Shown here piece by piece: positions 18,801 to 28,158 of a stretch of DNA of 64,000 bases; position 1 is the first letter of the stretch, and each line of letters opens with the position of its first letter. The DNA is from Apibacter mensalis (GTDB lineage Bacteria; Bacteroidota; Bacteroidia; Flavobacteriales; Weeksellaceae): contig NZ_LIVM01000002.1 of assembly GCF_001418685.1 (NCBI RefSeq), positions 222,282-286,281 of the forward strand, given 5' to 3'. The translations under genes and the position numbers were made by a program. The notes under the pieces were generated by a model, which did no database searches, was not told where the DNA came from, and saw only the letters and a list, made by a program, of their open reading frames with translations.

Positions 18801-19601
18801 ATGAAAACAACTTTAGAAAATAAAATTGAAAAATTAAAGAAAAATGGATATGATATCTCTGTAAATAAAATTATTACAGATGGATTTTTAGCTTGGAAAA
18901 ATACTATTTTTTATGGGATTTTTTGTGTTATTTTCACCTATATATTTAATAATTTAATTTATAATTTACTTAGCAATTATTTGGGAACTAACTTAATTGA
19001 TTTAGAATTAGCAAAAGCTATTAGTAGTTTAAATAATGATTCACAATCGTTACAAAAATTAATTTCTCTATTTCAAGACTATATACATAATCCCCAAATA
19101 ATTATAAAAACATTGCTATCTTCACTTATAGGACTTCTTTTATATCCTTTAAGTGCCGGAGTTGTTTATTGTGCTTATCTTGCAGATAAAAAGGGAAATA
19201 CAAGTTTTAAACATTTCATAAGTGGATATCAAGGAACTAAATTTATAAAACTTATCGGGTTGGTATTTATTCAAATAATTTTAATTAGCATAAGTATGTT
19301 GTTGCTGTTTATACCCGCCCTTTATATTATTCCGGCTTTCATTTTAGCCGGATCTTTTATAATTATTGATGATGCTCCAATAATTCAAGCAATTAAATAT
19401 AGTTTTATAATTGTAAATAGGAAATTTGGAAAGATATTTTTAATATTAATGATTTCTTTTTTTATAAGTAAATTTTTAGGATTCTTAATGTGCATTATCG
19501 GCCTGATTTTCACCCTTTCTTTTTCTCAAGCCATTGTTTATTCAATATATAAAAATACAGTTGGATCAATAGACGTTGATGATGAAATAAATGAAAATTA
19601 A
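18801..19601 (+). CDS. Multi-pass membrane protein, function unknown
   Basis: A 266-residue integral membrane protein with about five to six hydrophobic segments. The stretch LLLFIPALYIIPAFILAGSF followed by a conserved-looking IIDDAPIIQAIKYSF resembles the DUF975/YciC-like and GDPD-membrane-domain superfamily, in which a helix pair is followed by an Asp-rich turn and an A-x-x-x-S helix. No catalytic motif was seen. The ATG at 18801 is preferred over an in-frame TTG at 18780 because a TAnnTTTG-like box (18775-18782) overlaps the latter. The 3' end overlaps the ClC gene by 11 bases, so the two are cotranscribed and may act together, but that is inference. Confidence 0.7.
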   Translation: MKTTLENKIEKLKKNGYDISVNKIITDGFLAWKNTIFYGIFCVIFTYIFNNLIYNLLSNYLGTNLIDLELAKAISSLNNDSQSLQKLISLFQDYIHNPQIIIKTLLSSLIGLLLYPLSAGVVYCAYLADKKGNTSFKHFISGYQGTKFIKLIGLVFIQIILISISMLLLFIPALYIIPAFILAGSFIIIDDAPIIQAIKYSFIIVNRKFGKIFLILMISFFISKFLGFLMCIIGLIFTLSFSQAIVYSIYKNTVGSIDVDDEINEN

Positions 19602-21417
19602 TGTATCCTTTAAAAATTATTTTGAATCCTATATGGATTCAATTAAAAAACTACGTATAAAATATAATATCGTAATTAGAAAATTCAGGAATCAAAATCC
19701 TCAGACATTTATATATTTAGCCAGCATTTTAATTGGAATAATAGGAGGAATAAGTGCTGTAATTTTAAAAAACTTAGTAAGTTTAACTGAAGAGCTGATT
19801 TATCATAATAAAAACTTCAACTTTAATTATTGGACCATATTTTTTCCAACTATTGGAATTATCTTAACAGTTATTTTTATTAAATATTTTGTTAAAATGG
19901 ATATTAGCCATGGGGTTGAAAAAGTTTTGCTTGCTATTTCTAAAAAACGCTGTATAATAGATCAAAAAAATGCTTATAGTTCGATTATATCCAGCTGTTT
20001 AACAATTGGTTTCGGTGGATCTGTAGGAACCGAAGCTCCAATAGTATATACGGGAGCAGCTATAGGCTCCAATATTGCACAAGAATTTAAACTTAATTTA
20101 AAATTAAGAACTTTATTTATTGCTTGTGGATGCTCAGCGGCAATTGCCGGGATTTTTAAGGCCCCGATAGCTGCTATTATTTTTTCCCTTGAAGTTATAA
20201 TGATCGACCTGAGTATGTGGTCGTTAATACCTATTTTAATATCTTCTACTACGGGTGCTTTAATCTCTTATTTTTTATTGGGCGATAATATTTCGTTTTA
20301 TTTCGCAATTTTTGAGCCGTTCGACAAATCAAAAATTTTCTATTATATAATATTAGGAATTATCTGTGGTTTTTTTTCTCTTTATTTTATTAAAATAAGT
20401 CGTATAATTGAAAAGAAATTTTCAGCTAGTAAAAGTATATACTTCAAAGCAATGTTAGGCGGTTTAGCGGTAGGAACACTTATCTTTATTTTTCCTCCAC
20501 TTTTTGGCGAAGGTTATATTGGTCTTCAGCATTTAATGAGTTCCCACCCCGAAAGCATAACAAAAAATTCATTCTTTTATTTATTGAGGGAAAATGATTA
20601 TTTTCTTATCCTTTTTTTATTGGGAATTTTATTTTTAAAAGTAGTCGCCAGCAGCATCACCACTTCTTCCGGAGGTATTGGTGGAGTATTCGCTCCTGCT
20701 CTTTTTACCGGAGGAATTTTAGGATTTGTGTTTACAAAAGCCATTAATCTAACCAGCTTAACGAAACTCTCCGAACATAATTTTACTTTAGTAGGTATGG
20801 CAGGTGTTATGGCAGGTATCATGCATGCTCCTATGACCTCCATTTTCCTTATCGCTGAAATTACGGGTGGGTATAGTTTATTATTTCCTCTTATTATAAC
20901 TTCGACTATTGCTTATCTCGTTAAATATCATTTTGATAAACATTCTGTGTATACCTATAATTTGAAAAGAAAGAATGAGATGATTACTCATAATAAAGAT
21001 AAAGAGGCTATTAGAAGAATGAATATCAAAAATCTTATTGAAAAAAATTTTGTTAAAATTTCTATATCTTTATCTTTTGCTGAATTTATTAATAATGTTA
21101 TTCCTTCTTCAAGTAAAAAGTTTTTTATCGTGGAAGATACAGATCAAAAATTCAGAGGTTATATTATTTTGGATGATCTTATAAATATTTTGCTTCATAA
21201 AGAAAGTTATGAAAGTTTAAAAATAGAGGATCTGATTACCAAGCCTTCTGAGTGTATTTCTTTATTTGATGATAACGAAACAATTTTTAGAATTTTTGAT
21301 AATTCAAAATCCTTATACCTACCGGTTGTTGAAAATGATAAATTTATTGGTATGCTTTCCAAATCAAAATTATTGGATAAATATCGAAAATTAATTGTTG
21401 ATTTTTCTGAGGATTAA
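19591..21417 (+). CDS. ClC-family chloride channel/transporter with CBS domains
   Basis: A 608-residue ClC protein. The selectivity-filter motifs are clear: GSVGTEAP with the gating glutamate at residue 148, then GIFKAPIAAIIFSLEV, and SGGIGGVFAPALFTGGILG. The C-terminal roughly 140 residues form a CBS-domain pair (VEDTDQKFRGYIILDDL and LPVVENDKFIGMLSKSKLL). The position aligned with the internal proton glutamate of E. coli ClC (Glu203) appears to be valine (the V of SLEV), as in channel-type ClC members, so passive conduction rather than H+/Cl- exchange is possible. The start at 19591 overlaps the upstream membrane protein gene, suggesting coupled translation. Confidence 0.93.
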   Translation: MKINVSFKNYFESYMDSIKKLRIKYNIVIRKFRNQNPQTFIYLASILIGIIGGISAVILKNLVSLTEELIYHNKNFNFNYWTIFFPTIGIILTVIFIKYFVKMDISHGVEKVLLAISKKRCIIDQKNAYSSIISSCLTIGFGGSVGTEAPIVYTGAAIGSNIAQEFKLNLKLRTLFIACGCSAAIAGIFKAPIAAIIFSLEVIMIDLSMWSLIPILISSTTGALISYFLLGDNISFYFAIFEPFDKSKIFYYIILGIICGFFSLYFIKISRIIEKKFSASKSIYFKAMLGGLAVGTLIFIFPPLFGEGYIGLQHLMSSHPESITKNSFFYLLRENDYFLILFLLGILFLKVVASSITTSSGGIGGVFAPALFTGGILGFVFTKAINLTSLTKLSEHNFTLVGMAGVMAGIMHAPMTSIFLIAEITGGYSLLFPLIITSTIAYLVKYHFDKHSVYTYNLKRKNEMITHNKDKEAIRRMNIKNLIEKNFVKISISLSFAEFINNVIPSSSKKFFIVEDTDQKFRGYIILDDLINILLHKESYESLKIEDLITKPSECISLFDDNETIFRIFDNSKSLYLPVVENDKFIGMLSKSKLLDKYRKLIVDFSED

Positions 21418-21422
21418 ATAAT

Positions 21423-21500
21423 ACATTACCGGAATTAAAAAAACATTTAAATATATAGATTTCTTATGTTGCTTCGTATGAAGTGTAATATCGGTAATGT
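21423..21500. terminator. Long-range inverted repeat between convergent genes
   Basis: ACATTACCG (21423-21431) is the reverse complement of CGGTAATGT (21492-21500), separated by 60 bases that contain a small CTTC/GAAG hairpin, and followed by a T-rich stretch. It lies between the ClC gene and the convergent nnr gene. It may be a bidirectional terminator with a long loop. Confidence 0.4.
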
Positions 21501-21523
21501 TTTATTTAATTATTTCGTTTGTA

Positions 21524-23014
21524 TTATTTATTTAATTCTAAAAACACATCGGAAAGACACTGTATAATGCCTTGAGCAGTCATAGATTCTTGAGAAAACT
21601 TCTCGTATGCATAATCCCCCGCTTTACCATGAATATATACTCCTAATATCGTAGCTAATTTGGAGTCATAACCTTGCGCCAGTAATCCAGTAATAATACC
21701 GGTTAACACATCTCCACTACCTCCTTTAGCCATGCCTGCATTACCCGTAGCATTATAATAACAAGTTCCTTCTGGTAATAAAATTGCTGTATTATGTCCT
21801 TTAATTACAATAACAATTTCATATTCTTTTGCTTTTTTTCTAGCTAGTTCACATTGCTCTAAGGTAGAATTAGTTTTCCCAAACAACCTTTCAAATTCTT
21901 TTGGGTGCGGTGTAATTATAGAATATTTGGGAATTAGATTTAATAAATCTTTATTTTCTGATATAATATTTAGTGCGTCAGCATCAAGAACCATAGGATT
22001 GTTTTCATTTTCCAACATTTTTTCAAATGCCATTTTTGTCGTTGCCTCAGTACCAAGTCCAGGTCCTATCCCTATCGTGTAGTTTTCAAAAGGTATTTGA
22101 ATATCTTCTATATATTTATCTCCACAGGAAAAAAACATGGCTTCTGGAGCAATCGTTTGGAGCACCAAACTGCCATACTCAGGTGCTCCGGTAAACACCA
22201 ATCCAGTACCCACTCGCAAGGCAGACAAGGTTGATAAAGTTATAGATCCTATTTTACCGTAGCTTCCTCCAATGATGATTGCTTTTCCAAAGTTACCTTT
22301 GTTACTAAAAGGATTTCTTCTTTTGTAATTTTTTTCAAAATGGCTATATTCTATAAGGTAATTATCGGTCTTTTCATTTTCAATTAAATTTTTATCCAGA
22401 CCGATATCAAGTACATGTATTTTTCCGGCATATTGTGCTGCTTCAAGGTGTAAAAAAGACCTTTTATAAAATTCAAATGTTAATGTTTCATCCGCTCTAA
22501 ACACAATTTGATTTTCTTCGGGAAGTGAATCTGCAAATAAACCTGATGGTATATCAATTGAAATTTTTATAGCATTAATTTCATTTAATTTCGAAACAAT
22601 TTTTTCTGCTTCCCCCTTCAATTTTTTATTTAAACCTGTACCAAATAAAGCATCAATAATAATGGCTTTTTCTTCAGTAACTTCAAAATCATCTCCTTCT
22701 ATAAAATATACAGATTTTGGAAATTTATCAAAATTAATTTGTGTGTCTTCTGAAAAATCTGCAGAAGATTGTATAATGAATGCTTCAACATTAAAATTTT
22801 CATTATATAATAATCTGGCTAATGCTAAACCATCTCCACCATTATTTCCTTTACCACAAAAAATATAATAATTATGTTCATTCGAGTATCTGCTTTTTAG
22901 CCATTCAAAACATGCCAAAGCTGAACTTTCCATTAATTCTAATGACGTAGTTATTTCACTTTGTATGGACTGATTTGCACATTCTTTTATTTGCGTTGAT
23001 GTTAATATCTTCAT
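21524..23014 (-). CDS. nnr: Bifunctional NAD(P)HX epimerase / ADP- or ATP-dependent dehydratase
   Basis: Repairs hydrated NADH and NADPH. Residues about 1-210 are the YjeF_N epimerase domain (FCGKGNNGGDGLALARLL, IIDALFGTGLNK, SIDIPSGL). Residues about 220-490 are the ribokinase-like dehydratase domain (KGNFGKAIIIGGSYGKIGS, TPHPKEFERLF, GNAGMAKGGSGDVLTGIITG). The ATG at 23014 gives 496 residues starting MKILTSTQIKECA, the usual family start; an upstream in-frame codon at 23050 overlaps the glycosylase gene and was rejected. It lies 14 bp downstream of the alkyladenine glycosylase gene and is probably cotranscribed with it. Confidence 0.94.
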   Translation of the reverse strand: MKILTSTQIKECANQSIQSEITTSLELMESSALACFEWLKSRYSNEHNYYIFCGKGNNGGDGLALARLLYNENFNVEAFIIQSSADFSEDTQINFDKFPKSVYFIEGDDFEVTEEKAIIIDALFGTGLNKKLKGEAEKIVSKLNEINAIKISIDIPSGLFADSLPEENQIVFRADETLTFEFYKRSFLHLEAAQYAGKIHVLDIGLDKNLIENEKTDNYLIEYSHFEKNYKRRNPFSNKGNFGKAIIIGGSYGKIGSITLSTLSALRVGTGLVFTGAPEYGSLVLQTIAPEAMFFSCGDKYIEDIQIPFENYTIGIGPGLGTEATTKMAFEKMLENENNPMVLDADALNIISENKDLLNLIPKYSIITPHPKEFERLFGKTNSTLEQCELARKKAKEYEIVIVIKGHNTAILLPEGTCYYNATGNAGMAKGGSGDVLTGIITGLLAQGYDSKLATILGVYIHGKAGDYAYEKFSQESMTAQGIIQCLSDVFLELNK

Positions 23015-23028
23015 AAGTATTGTTAGTT

Positions 23029-23535
23029 TCAAGTTATTATAAATCTCCAAAGTTTATTTTTCCATATATCCCCTGCATAGTCTATTCCTACTCTTACTGT
23101 GGTAATAAAATTTGGTTTAATTTGAGAATCTTCTACCCAAATTTTTCTAGAAGAAGCCAAGTCTTCTCCATAAAAATCTTTATTTAACTGTAATAATTTG
23201 CCAACCCGTCCCGGACCTGAACATTGCTCAACCCCTCGTATTAAAACAGCTTGAGGTTCGTTTTCTTTTCCGGTGACAAAATTTAGCATCCAATATATTC
23301 CATATATCAGATAAACATATACTTTTCCTCCTTCATGATACACAATCTCTGTTCTTTTAGTTCTGCCTTTGCTTGCATGGCAGGCTAAATCCTCTTCTCC
23401 ACCGTATGCTTCTGTTTCCGTAATAGTATATTTAACTATTTCTCCGGAATTATAAGCTCTCACAATTTTTTTTCCTAATAATTCCTGCGCAACAAAAAAT
23501 GCTTCTTTATGAAAAAATTTAGTATCGATTCTCAT
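23029..23535 (-). CDS. DNA-3-methyladenine glycosylase (AAG/MPG family)
   Basis: A 168-residue base-excision repair enzyme that removes 3-methyladenine and other alkylated purines. The catalytic region ITETEAYGGEEDLACHAS, with its key glutamate, is followed by KGRTKRTEIVY and KVYVYLIYGIYWMLNFVT, the helix and strand that insert into the minor groove. QAVLIRGVE and GPGRVGKLLQL complete the family pattern. It is slightly shorter than the typical 190-200 residues, mostly at the C-terminus. It precedes the NAD(P)HX repair gene by 14 bp. Confidence 0.92.
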   Translation of the reverse strand: MRIDTKFFHKEAFFVAQELLGKKIVRAYNSGEIVKYTITETEAYGGEEDLACHASKGRTKRTEIVYHEGGKVYVYLIYGIYWMLNFVTGKENEPQAVLIRGVEQCSGPGRVGKLLQLNKDFYGEDLASSRKIWVEDSQIKPNFITTVRVGIDYAGDIWKNKLWRFIIT

Positions 23536-23826
23536 TTTATCTTCACTTCGGTAAAAATAAGTACTTTTTTTGAATTATAAGTTATTAAAATAAAATTTGA
23601 TTAATAAAAACAACAATTTATTTGATTAATCTAAAATCACGTTTTAAATTCAAGTTTTTATTAATTGATATATTAAACATAGATTAAATTAATTATAATT
23701 TAAAAAAAATACTTAAAATATATTTTATTTTTATAAAGATATATATCTTATTTTTTATCTTGCCTAAAGTAAATACTCAACTTATTATCACTTCAAATTT
23801 TAATAATGAAGATAAAATTTCACTAT

Positions 23827-24828
23827 CTATACTAATTCTGCCGCTTTATTGTCAATACTATTACTATTGCTTAATTGTCTTAAATTATCCAAAGTTACAA
23901 GTGCTATTTGTGTTAGTGCTTCTTCTGTAAAAAATGCTTGATGTGCCGTTACCAATACATTAGGAAATGAAAGCAATAATTGTATTTTATCATCTTTAAT
24001 AATTGTTTCAGATAAATCTCTAAAAAATAGTTTATCTTCTTGTTCGTATACATCAATACCTAAAGCTCCAATTTTTTTTGATTTTAATCCATCAATAATA
24101 TCAAGAGTATTTATTAGTCCCCCTCTACTTGTGTTTATTAAGTAAACACCGTTTTTCATTAAACTAATCGTTTGTTTGTTAATTAAATGATGTGTTTCAG
24201 GAGTTAAAGGACAATGTAATGAAATTATATCCGATTGTTTTAAAAGCTCTTCTAAAGTGACATATTGAAATCCTTCCTTTTTTAGTTCTTCGTTAGGATA
24301 TAAATCATAAGCTATTACGTTTGTACCTAATGCTTTTATCGTTTTACAAAAAACTCTACCTATATTTCCGGTACCTATAACACCAACAGTTTTTGTATAG
24401 ATGTTGGTACCTAACAACCCATTTAATGAAAAATTTTGCTCTCTAACCCTATTATAAGCCTTATGTGTTTTCCTATTTAAAGTTAAAAGCATAGCCAATG
24501 TATGCTCGGCTACTGCTTGGGGAGAATAGGCAGGAACCCTGCATACTTTAATTTCATATTTTTTAGCTGCTTCTAAATCTACATTATTGAATCCCGCATT
24601 TCTAAGTGCTATATATTTAATTCCCCTTTTTTTTAATTTTTTAATGACCCCTTCATTTAACTTATCATTTACAAAAACGCAAATGGCATCTGTTCCCTCT
24701 TCAATTATATTTACTGTATGTTCATCCAAATTGGGTTCAAAATACTCTAAATCAAAATTAAACTTTTCATTACATTCATTAAAGAATTTAATATCATAGG
24801 GTTGTGTTGAAAAAAATGATACCTTCAT
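23827..24828 (-). CDS. ldhA: D-lactate dehydrogenase (D-isomer 2-hydroxyacid dehydrogenase)
   Basis: A 333-residue NAD-dependent enzyme reducing pyruvate to D-lactate in fermentation. The Rossmann motif is GVIGTGNIGRVF, with Asp in AYDLYP selecting NAD. Catalytic residues are visible as Arg in NTSRGGLI, Glu in DVYEQEDKLFF and His in TAHQAFFTEEA. The ARNAGFNNVD and HTLAMLLTLNRK segments are characteristic of the LdhA subgroup. The ATG at 24828 begins MKVSFFSTQPYD; an upstream in-frame start at 24870 adds 14 unconserved residues. It appears to be a single-gene unit with spacers on both sides. Confidence 0.94.
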   Translation of the reverse strand: MKVSFFSTQPYDIKFFNECNEKFNFDLEYFEPNLDEHTVNIIEEGTDAICVFVNDKLNEGVIKKLKKRGIKYIALRNAGFNNVDLEAAKKYEIKVCRVPAYSPQAVAEHTLAMLLTLNRKTHKAYNRVREQNFSLNGLLGTNIYTKTVGVIGTGNIGRVFCKTIKALGTNVIAYDLYPNEELKKEGFQYVTLEELLKQSDIISLHCPLTPETHHLINKQTISLMKNGVYLINTSRGGLINTLDIIDGLKSKKIGALGIDVYEQEDKLFFRDLSETIIKDDKIQLLLSFPNVLVTAHQAFFTEEALTQIALVTLDNLRQLSNSNSIDNKAAELV

Positions 24829-24878
24829 ATTTAAATTTTTATCATTAAACTTAATTTTATACAAATGCAAATATTATA

Positions 24879-24886
24879 CAAAATTA
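24879..24886 (-). promoter_or_regulatory. Candidate -7 promoter box of ldhA
   Basis: On the minus strand this reads TAATTTTG (TAnnTTTG), 51 bp before the ldhA ATG. The -33 element is not evident. Confidence 0.35.
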
Positions 24887-25020
24887 TGTATAATTTTTTT
24901 TTAGTATAAAGTTTATTTTTTTTAGATAAAATATAAGTATTTTATAAAATCTATTAAATTATTTAAAAATCAAAAAGTTAACTAACTTAAGAAATCATTT
25001 ATGGTGCTTTAAAAATAAAA

Positions 25021-25050
25021 AAAAGAACCGTATTTTCTACGGTTCTTTTT
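25021..25050 (-). terminator. Intrinsic terminator of rpsA
   Basis: GAACCGTA (25025-25032) pairs with TACGGTTC (25038-25045) around a 5-base loop, with an A run on one side and a T run on the other. It lies 32 bp after the rpsA stop and also separates it from ldhA. Confidence 0.85.
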
Positions 25051-25081
25051 AAATTATTTTATGAAATTTATATTAAAAAGA

Positions 25082-26875
25082 TTATTGTCCTTCTTCCATT
25101 TTTCTTTTTAATTCTTGTAATTCGTCTAAATCTCCTAAGGTAGATTTTTCAACGCTTTGATTTTGTGATTTAACTTGTTTTTCAGTTTCTTCTCGATTAT
25201 CTTCTTCACGGAAAGTACCTGTATGTGAAACCACAACTCTTTTGAATTCTTTATTAAATTCAATTACTTTGAATTCAGTTTCATCTCCTTTTTTAATTTT
25301 GGAACCGTCTTCTTTTTCTAAGAATCTTGATGGACAAAAACCTTCAACTTCAACATCTTCAAATTGAACAGTAGCTCCTTTATCGAATAGCTGAACTACT
25401 TTTCCTGTATGAACAGTTCCTTCAGCATATTTAACTTCATATTTATCCCAAGGGTTTTCAGTTAATTGTTTGTGACCTAAGCTTAATCTTCTAGCATCTG
25501 TATCTAATTCTAAAACTATTACATCTAAAACGTCACCAACTGAACAAAATTCAGAAGGGTGCTTAATCTTTTTAGTCCAAGATAGATCTGAAATATAAAT
25601 CAACCCGTCTACTCCTGCTTCTAATTCAACAAATACTCCAAAATTTGTAAAGTTTCTAACTGTTCCTTTATGTTTTGAACCCACAGGATATTTAGCTGTT
25701 ATATCAGTCCATGGATCCAAAGTTAATTGCTTCATACCTAACGACATTTTTCTTTCTTCTTTATCTAAGGTAAGAATTACACATTCTACTTCATCTCCAA
25801 TTTTAACAAAATCTTGAGCTGATCTCAAATGAGTTGACCAAGACATTTCAGAAACATGTATTAATCCTTCAACACCTGGTGCTACTTCTACAAAAGCTCC
25901 ATAGTCTGCTAAAACAACTACTTTTCCTTTTATTTTATCACCAACTTGTATGTTCGAATCTAATGCATCCCAAGGATGTGGCTCCAATTGTTTCATACCT
26001 AATTGGATTCTAGATTTTTGATCATCAAAATCAAGTATTACAACATTAACTTTTTGATCTAATTGAACTACTTCAGATGGGTGATTAATTCTGCTCCAAG
26101 ATAAGTCTGTGATATGAATTAATCCATCTACACCTCCTAAATCAATAAATACTCCATAGGAAGTTATATTTTTAACAACTCCTTCTAATACCTGACCTTT
26201 TTCAAGTTGTCCGATAATTTCTTTTTTCTGATCTTCAATATCAGCTTCGATCAATGCTTTATGAGAAACAACTACATTTTTAAATTCATGATTAATTTTA
26301 ACGATTTTAAATTCCATAGTTTTCCCAACATATTGATCATAATCGCGAATGGGTTTTACATCAATTTGAGAACCGGGTAAGAAAGCTTCGATACCAAACA
26401 CATCTACAATCATTCCTCCTTTAGTTCTTGATTTAACATATCCTTCTACGATTTCTCCTGTCTCATGAAGCTCATTAACTCTATCCCATGCTTTGAGCAT
26501 TCTTGCTTTTCTATGAGAAAGCTGTAATTGACCGGTCTTATCCTCTCTTTGGGCTACCATAACCTCTACCTCATCACCCACTTTAAGATTAGGATTGTAA
26601 CGGAACTCATTCAAAGAGATAACTCCCTCTGATTTAAAATTTATATCAACAATAGCTTCTTTGTCAGTAATACGCACAACTCTACCTTTGAAAACCTGAT
26701 TCTCGTCAAGTTCTCTCAAAGAAGTATCATACATTTTTTCTAACTCAGATTTTTCTTTTCTATCCTCGGCGTTTAATCCGGATTCAAAAGAATCCCAATC
26801 AAATTGCTCAGGAGTCACATTTGCATTTTTAAGAGTTTCTTGATCTTCTACTAAATTTTTAGTCTCTTCGGACAT
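25082..26875 (-). CDS. rpsA: 30S ribosomal protein S1
   Basis: A 597-residue protein containing a series of S1 RNA-binding domains. Repeats are recognisable from the recurring GVFIDLGGVDGLIHITDLSW, GAFVEVAPGVEGLIHVSEMSW and GVFVELEAGVDGLIYISDLSW elements; six domains fit between residues about 55 and 555. In Bacteroidota S1 matters because most mRNAs lack a Shine-Dalgarno sequence. The N-terminal 50 residues are acidic, as is usual in this phylum, and the C-terminal tail is polar. A candidate promoter box lies about 120 bases upstream, leaving a leader of about 110 bases. Confidence 0.96.
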   Translation of the reverse strand: MSEETKNLVEDQETLKNANVTPEQFDWDSFESGLNAEDRKEKSELEKMYDTSLRELDENQVFKGRVVRITDKEAIVDINFKSEGVISLNEFRYNPNLKVGDEVEVMVAQREDKTGQLQLSHRKARMLKAWDRVNELHETGEIVEGYVKSRTKGGMIVDVFGIEAFLPGSQIDVKPIRDYDQYVGKTMEFKIVKINHEFKNVVVSHKALIEADIEDQKKEIIGQLEKGQVLEGVVKNITSYGVFIDLGGVDGLIHITDLSWSRINHPSEVVQLDQKVNVVILDFDDQKSRIQLGMKQLEPHPWDALDSNIQVGDKIKGKVVVLADYGAFVEVAPGVEGLIHVSEMSWSTHLRSAQDFVKIGDEVECVILTLDKEERKMSLGMKQLTLDPWTDITAKYPVGSKHKGTVRNFTNFGVFVELEAGVDGLIYISDLSWTKKIKHPSEFCSVGDVLDVIVLELDTDARRLSLGHKQLTENPWDKYEVKYAEGTVHTGKVVQLFDKGATVQFEDVEVEGFCPSRFLEKEDGSKIKKGDETEFKVIEFNKEFKRVVVSHTGTFREEDNREETEKQVKSQNQSVEKSTLGDLDELQELKRKMEEGQ

Positions 26876-27302
26876 TTTTTATAAACATTGTATTCCTTCG
26901 CTATTCAATCTAAGATAAAGGCGAAATTGATTGCTAAGGAAGAGATTATACTTGAAATTATTACGATTTTCTTAAGTTCGCCAAATCAAGGCGCAAATAT
27001 AAAAAAAAAATAATAATTTAAATAAACTTTTATCTTCTTTTTTACTGATTTACTTTAAGTTAATCAATATCTTTTTATAACAACTTACGTTTATTAATTT
27101 GAATTTCAAATTATTTAAAAAATATTTTCTGATATATTTTTATTTAGGTTATTGATTGATTCCTTTAAAATATTGATTAAAAAAAGACATAATATTTTTT
27201 ATTGATAAATCGTAAATATAAATTACAATTATAAAAAAAAGAATTTGTATGATGGTTAACATTTAATTTATTATTTAATTTTATCGCAACAATTAAATAA
27301 TT
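26876..27302. other. Intergenic region between divergent rpsA and the decayed methyltransferase
   Basis: About 430 bases, strongly AT-rich beyond base 27000. On the rpsA side there is a TATATTTG box (26994-27001, minus) and a leader with a short CGCC/GGCG hairpin near 26979-26993. No reading frame of note. Confidence 0.5.
26994..27001 (-). promoter_or_regulatory. Candidate -7 promoter box of rpsA
   Basis: Minus strand TATATTTG fits TAnnTTTG, about 120 bases upstream of the rpsA ATG. The position implies a leader of about 110 bases, long enough for autoregulation by S1, which is speculation here. Confidence 0.4.
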
Positions 27303-27907
27303 ATGAAAAAAAATAACAACACAATGTATGCTGTTGCCTATCTTAGGCATATTTTGTTAGGAGATGAGACTTCAGGAATTTTAATTAAAAATTATATTAA
27401 TGAAGGAAAAAAAATTGCCGATTATATTGATCATATCAATGGAGGTATGTTTTCTGCAAATATAAAGACTCGCGATTACTATTTTAAAAATACACTAAAA
27501 AAACATATAAATAATTTTGAACAACTCCTCATTCTAGGAATTGGAAAACATACATAGTATGGGAAGGTGGAACCTTTTATCTTGAATCTGAAAAAGTTAT
27601 TTCTATACTCGATTTTTTCATTGAACATGTGAATGTTTCTGGAATTAGTCTCGATTATTTAAATAAAGAAGTATATTTTAATAATAACCATCCCTCAAGA
27701 AAAATAATTAATAAAGTAACTTCCTTTTTAGAATTAAGTGGTGAACCTTGGTTAGGATTTTTTAATCCCCATGAGTTTGAAATTTTATTTAAAGAAAGAA
27801 ATTTTACTAGCATTGAAAATGAGCCACATGGTAAAATTGAAAAACAATATAACAACAATCCTGTTATGATAGAAGATTTAAACTACTTTATAACTTGCAT
27901 TAAATGA
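27303..27907 (+). pseudogene. Decayed class I SAM methyltransferase (leucine carboxyl methyltransferase/PPM family)
   Basis: Two pieces of one gene in different frames. The first (27303-27557, 84 codons) ends in EQLLILGIGKHT, which matches the ILGAGLDTR glycine-rich SAM motif. The second, in another frame from about 27560 to 27907, reads YIVWEGGTFYLESEKVIS, then SGISLDYLN and GEPWLGFFNPHEFEILF, matching the later motifs of the same family. Between motif I and VWEG the family normally has some 70-100 residues, which are missing. So there has been an internal deletion with a frame change right at the TAG. It is very probably non-functional. Related proteins methylate small acids or carboxyl groups. 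Confidence 0.75.
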
Positions 27908-28158
27908 CTTTAAAATCAATCATAATCATATAAAGCAAAGTAATATTTAATATTTTATGAGCAGCCTTCCTCTTATGTATAATAGTATTATATAATAAAT
28001 ATTAAATATCATATTATTCAAATAATATAATAGTGATTTTTAAGTTTTTAAAATATAAAAATAGATTAAAGTCATGTAATTCTATGATAAATAAAAAAAT
28101 TTTATAATAGTAATGTTAACGTTATTATTAGGTGAAAAATTTGTACTAAATTTGATTT

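Noticed and set aside
28147..28154. TAAATTTG box five bases before the methyltransferase ATG
   Set aside because: It matches the -7 consensus but is too close to the start for a normal leader; a leaderless transcript is possible but not supported by anything else.
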